A DNA stretch of 5,208 nt from an uncultured Veillonella sp. (GTDB taxonomy: Bacteria > Bacillota > Negativicutes > Veillonellales > Veillonellaceae): NCBI GenBank assembly GCA_934183145.1, contig CAKPSA010000084.1:1-5208 (forward strand), given 5' to 3'. A program made the position numbers and the translations under genes. Positions 5,196 through 5,208 of this stretch are shown piece after piece; the stretch's first letter is position 1; each line of letters starts with the position of its first letter. A model generated the notes under the pieces. It worked only from the letters and a program-made list of their open reading frames with translations, had not been told where the DNA came from and searched no databases.

Positions 5196-5204
5196 CCCTC
5201 CTCA
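5196..5204 (-). promoter_or_regulatory. Ribosome binding site fixing the TTG start of the alpha subunit
   Basis: TGAGGAGGG on the minus strand is a strong Shine-Dalgarno ending 6 bases before the TTG. Its first three bases are also an in-frame TGA, so translation cannot start further upstream in this frame. Confidence 0.85.
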
Positions 5205-5208
5205 GGAA

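Overview
The window looks like a low-GC anaerobic Firmicute, most probably a diderm Negativicute such as Veillonella. That assignment is an inference from AT-rich intergenic DNA, strong AGGAGG ribosome binding sites, a two-subunit oxygen-sensitive class I fumarase, an Hcp of the anaerobe type and a clostridial-style Crp/Fnr regulator. No mobile element, CRISPR array, tRNA or rRNA is visible. All genes except the regulator are on the minus strand.

Left end (1-1188): the first 23 codons of hcp (hybrid cluster protein / hydroxylamine reductase) run off the left edge on the minus strand. It is divergent from a 241-aa Crp/Fnr-family regulator on the plus strand. The 271-bp region between them holds the hcp ribosome binding site with an abutting hairpin, a Crp-sized dyad close to the probable hcp promoter, and two good plus-strand promoters for the regulator. 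The layout suggests a nitrosative-stress response unit in which the regulator may control hcp and itself. A strong bidirectional terminator at 1129-1163 separates the regulator from the convergent genes to the right.

Middle (1189-3718, minus): a two-gene operon. The first gene encodes a UPF0340/YwlG-like protein (183 aa). Nine bases later comes a 609-aa membrane-anchored protein of unknown function. It has one N-terminal transmembrane helix, a long acidic linker and a C-terminal helical domain of about 320 residues. The linker carries six threonine motifs with acidic residues before and usually a hydrophobic residue three positions after the threonine, and the last five are spaced 20-25 residues apart. 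This resembles an array of phosphothreonine docking sites for FHA domains and is the most unusual feature of the window.

Right end (3719-5208, minus): the alpha and beta subunits of a [4Fe-4S] class I fumarate hydratase, separated by 19 bp and closed by an intrinsic terminator. In a lactate- or succinate-fermenting anaerobe this enzyme would work in the malate-to-fumarate direction, feeding fumarate reduction and the succinate/propionate route. The alpha subunit starts at a TTG codon, fixed by an in-frame stop and a Shine-Dalgarno sequence just upstream.
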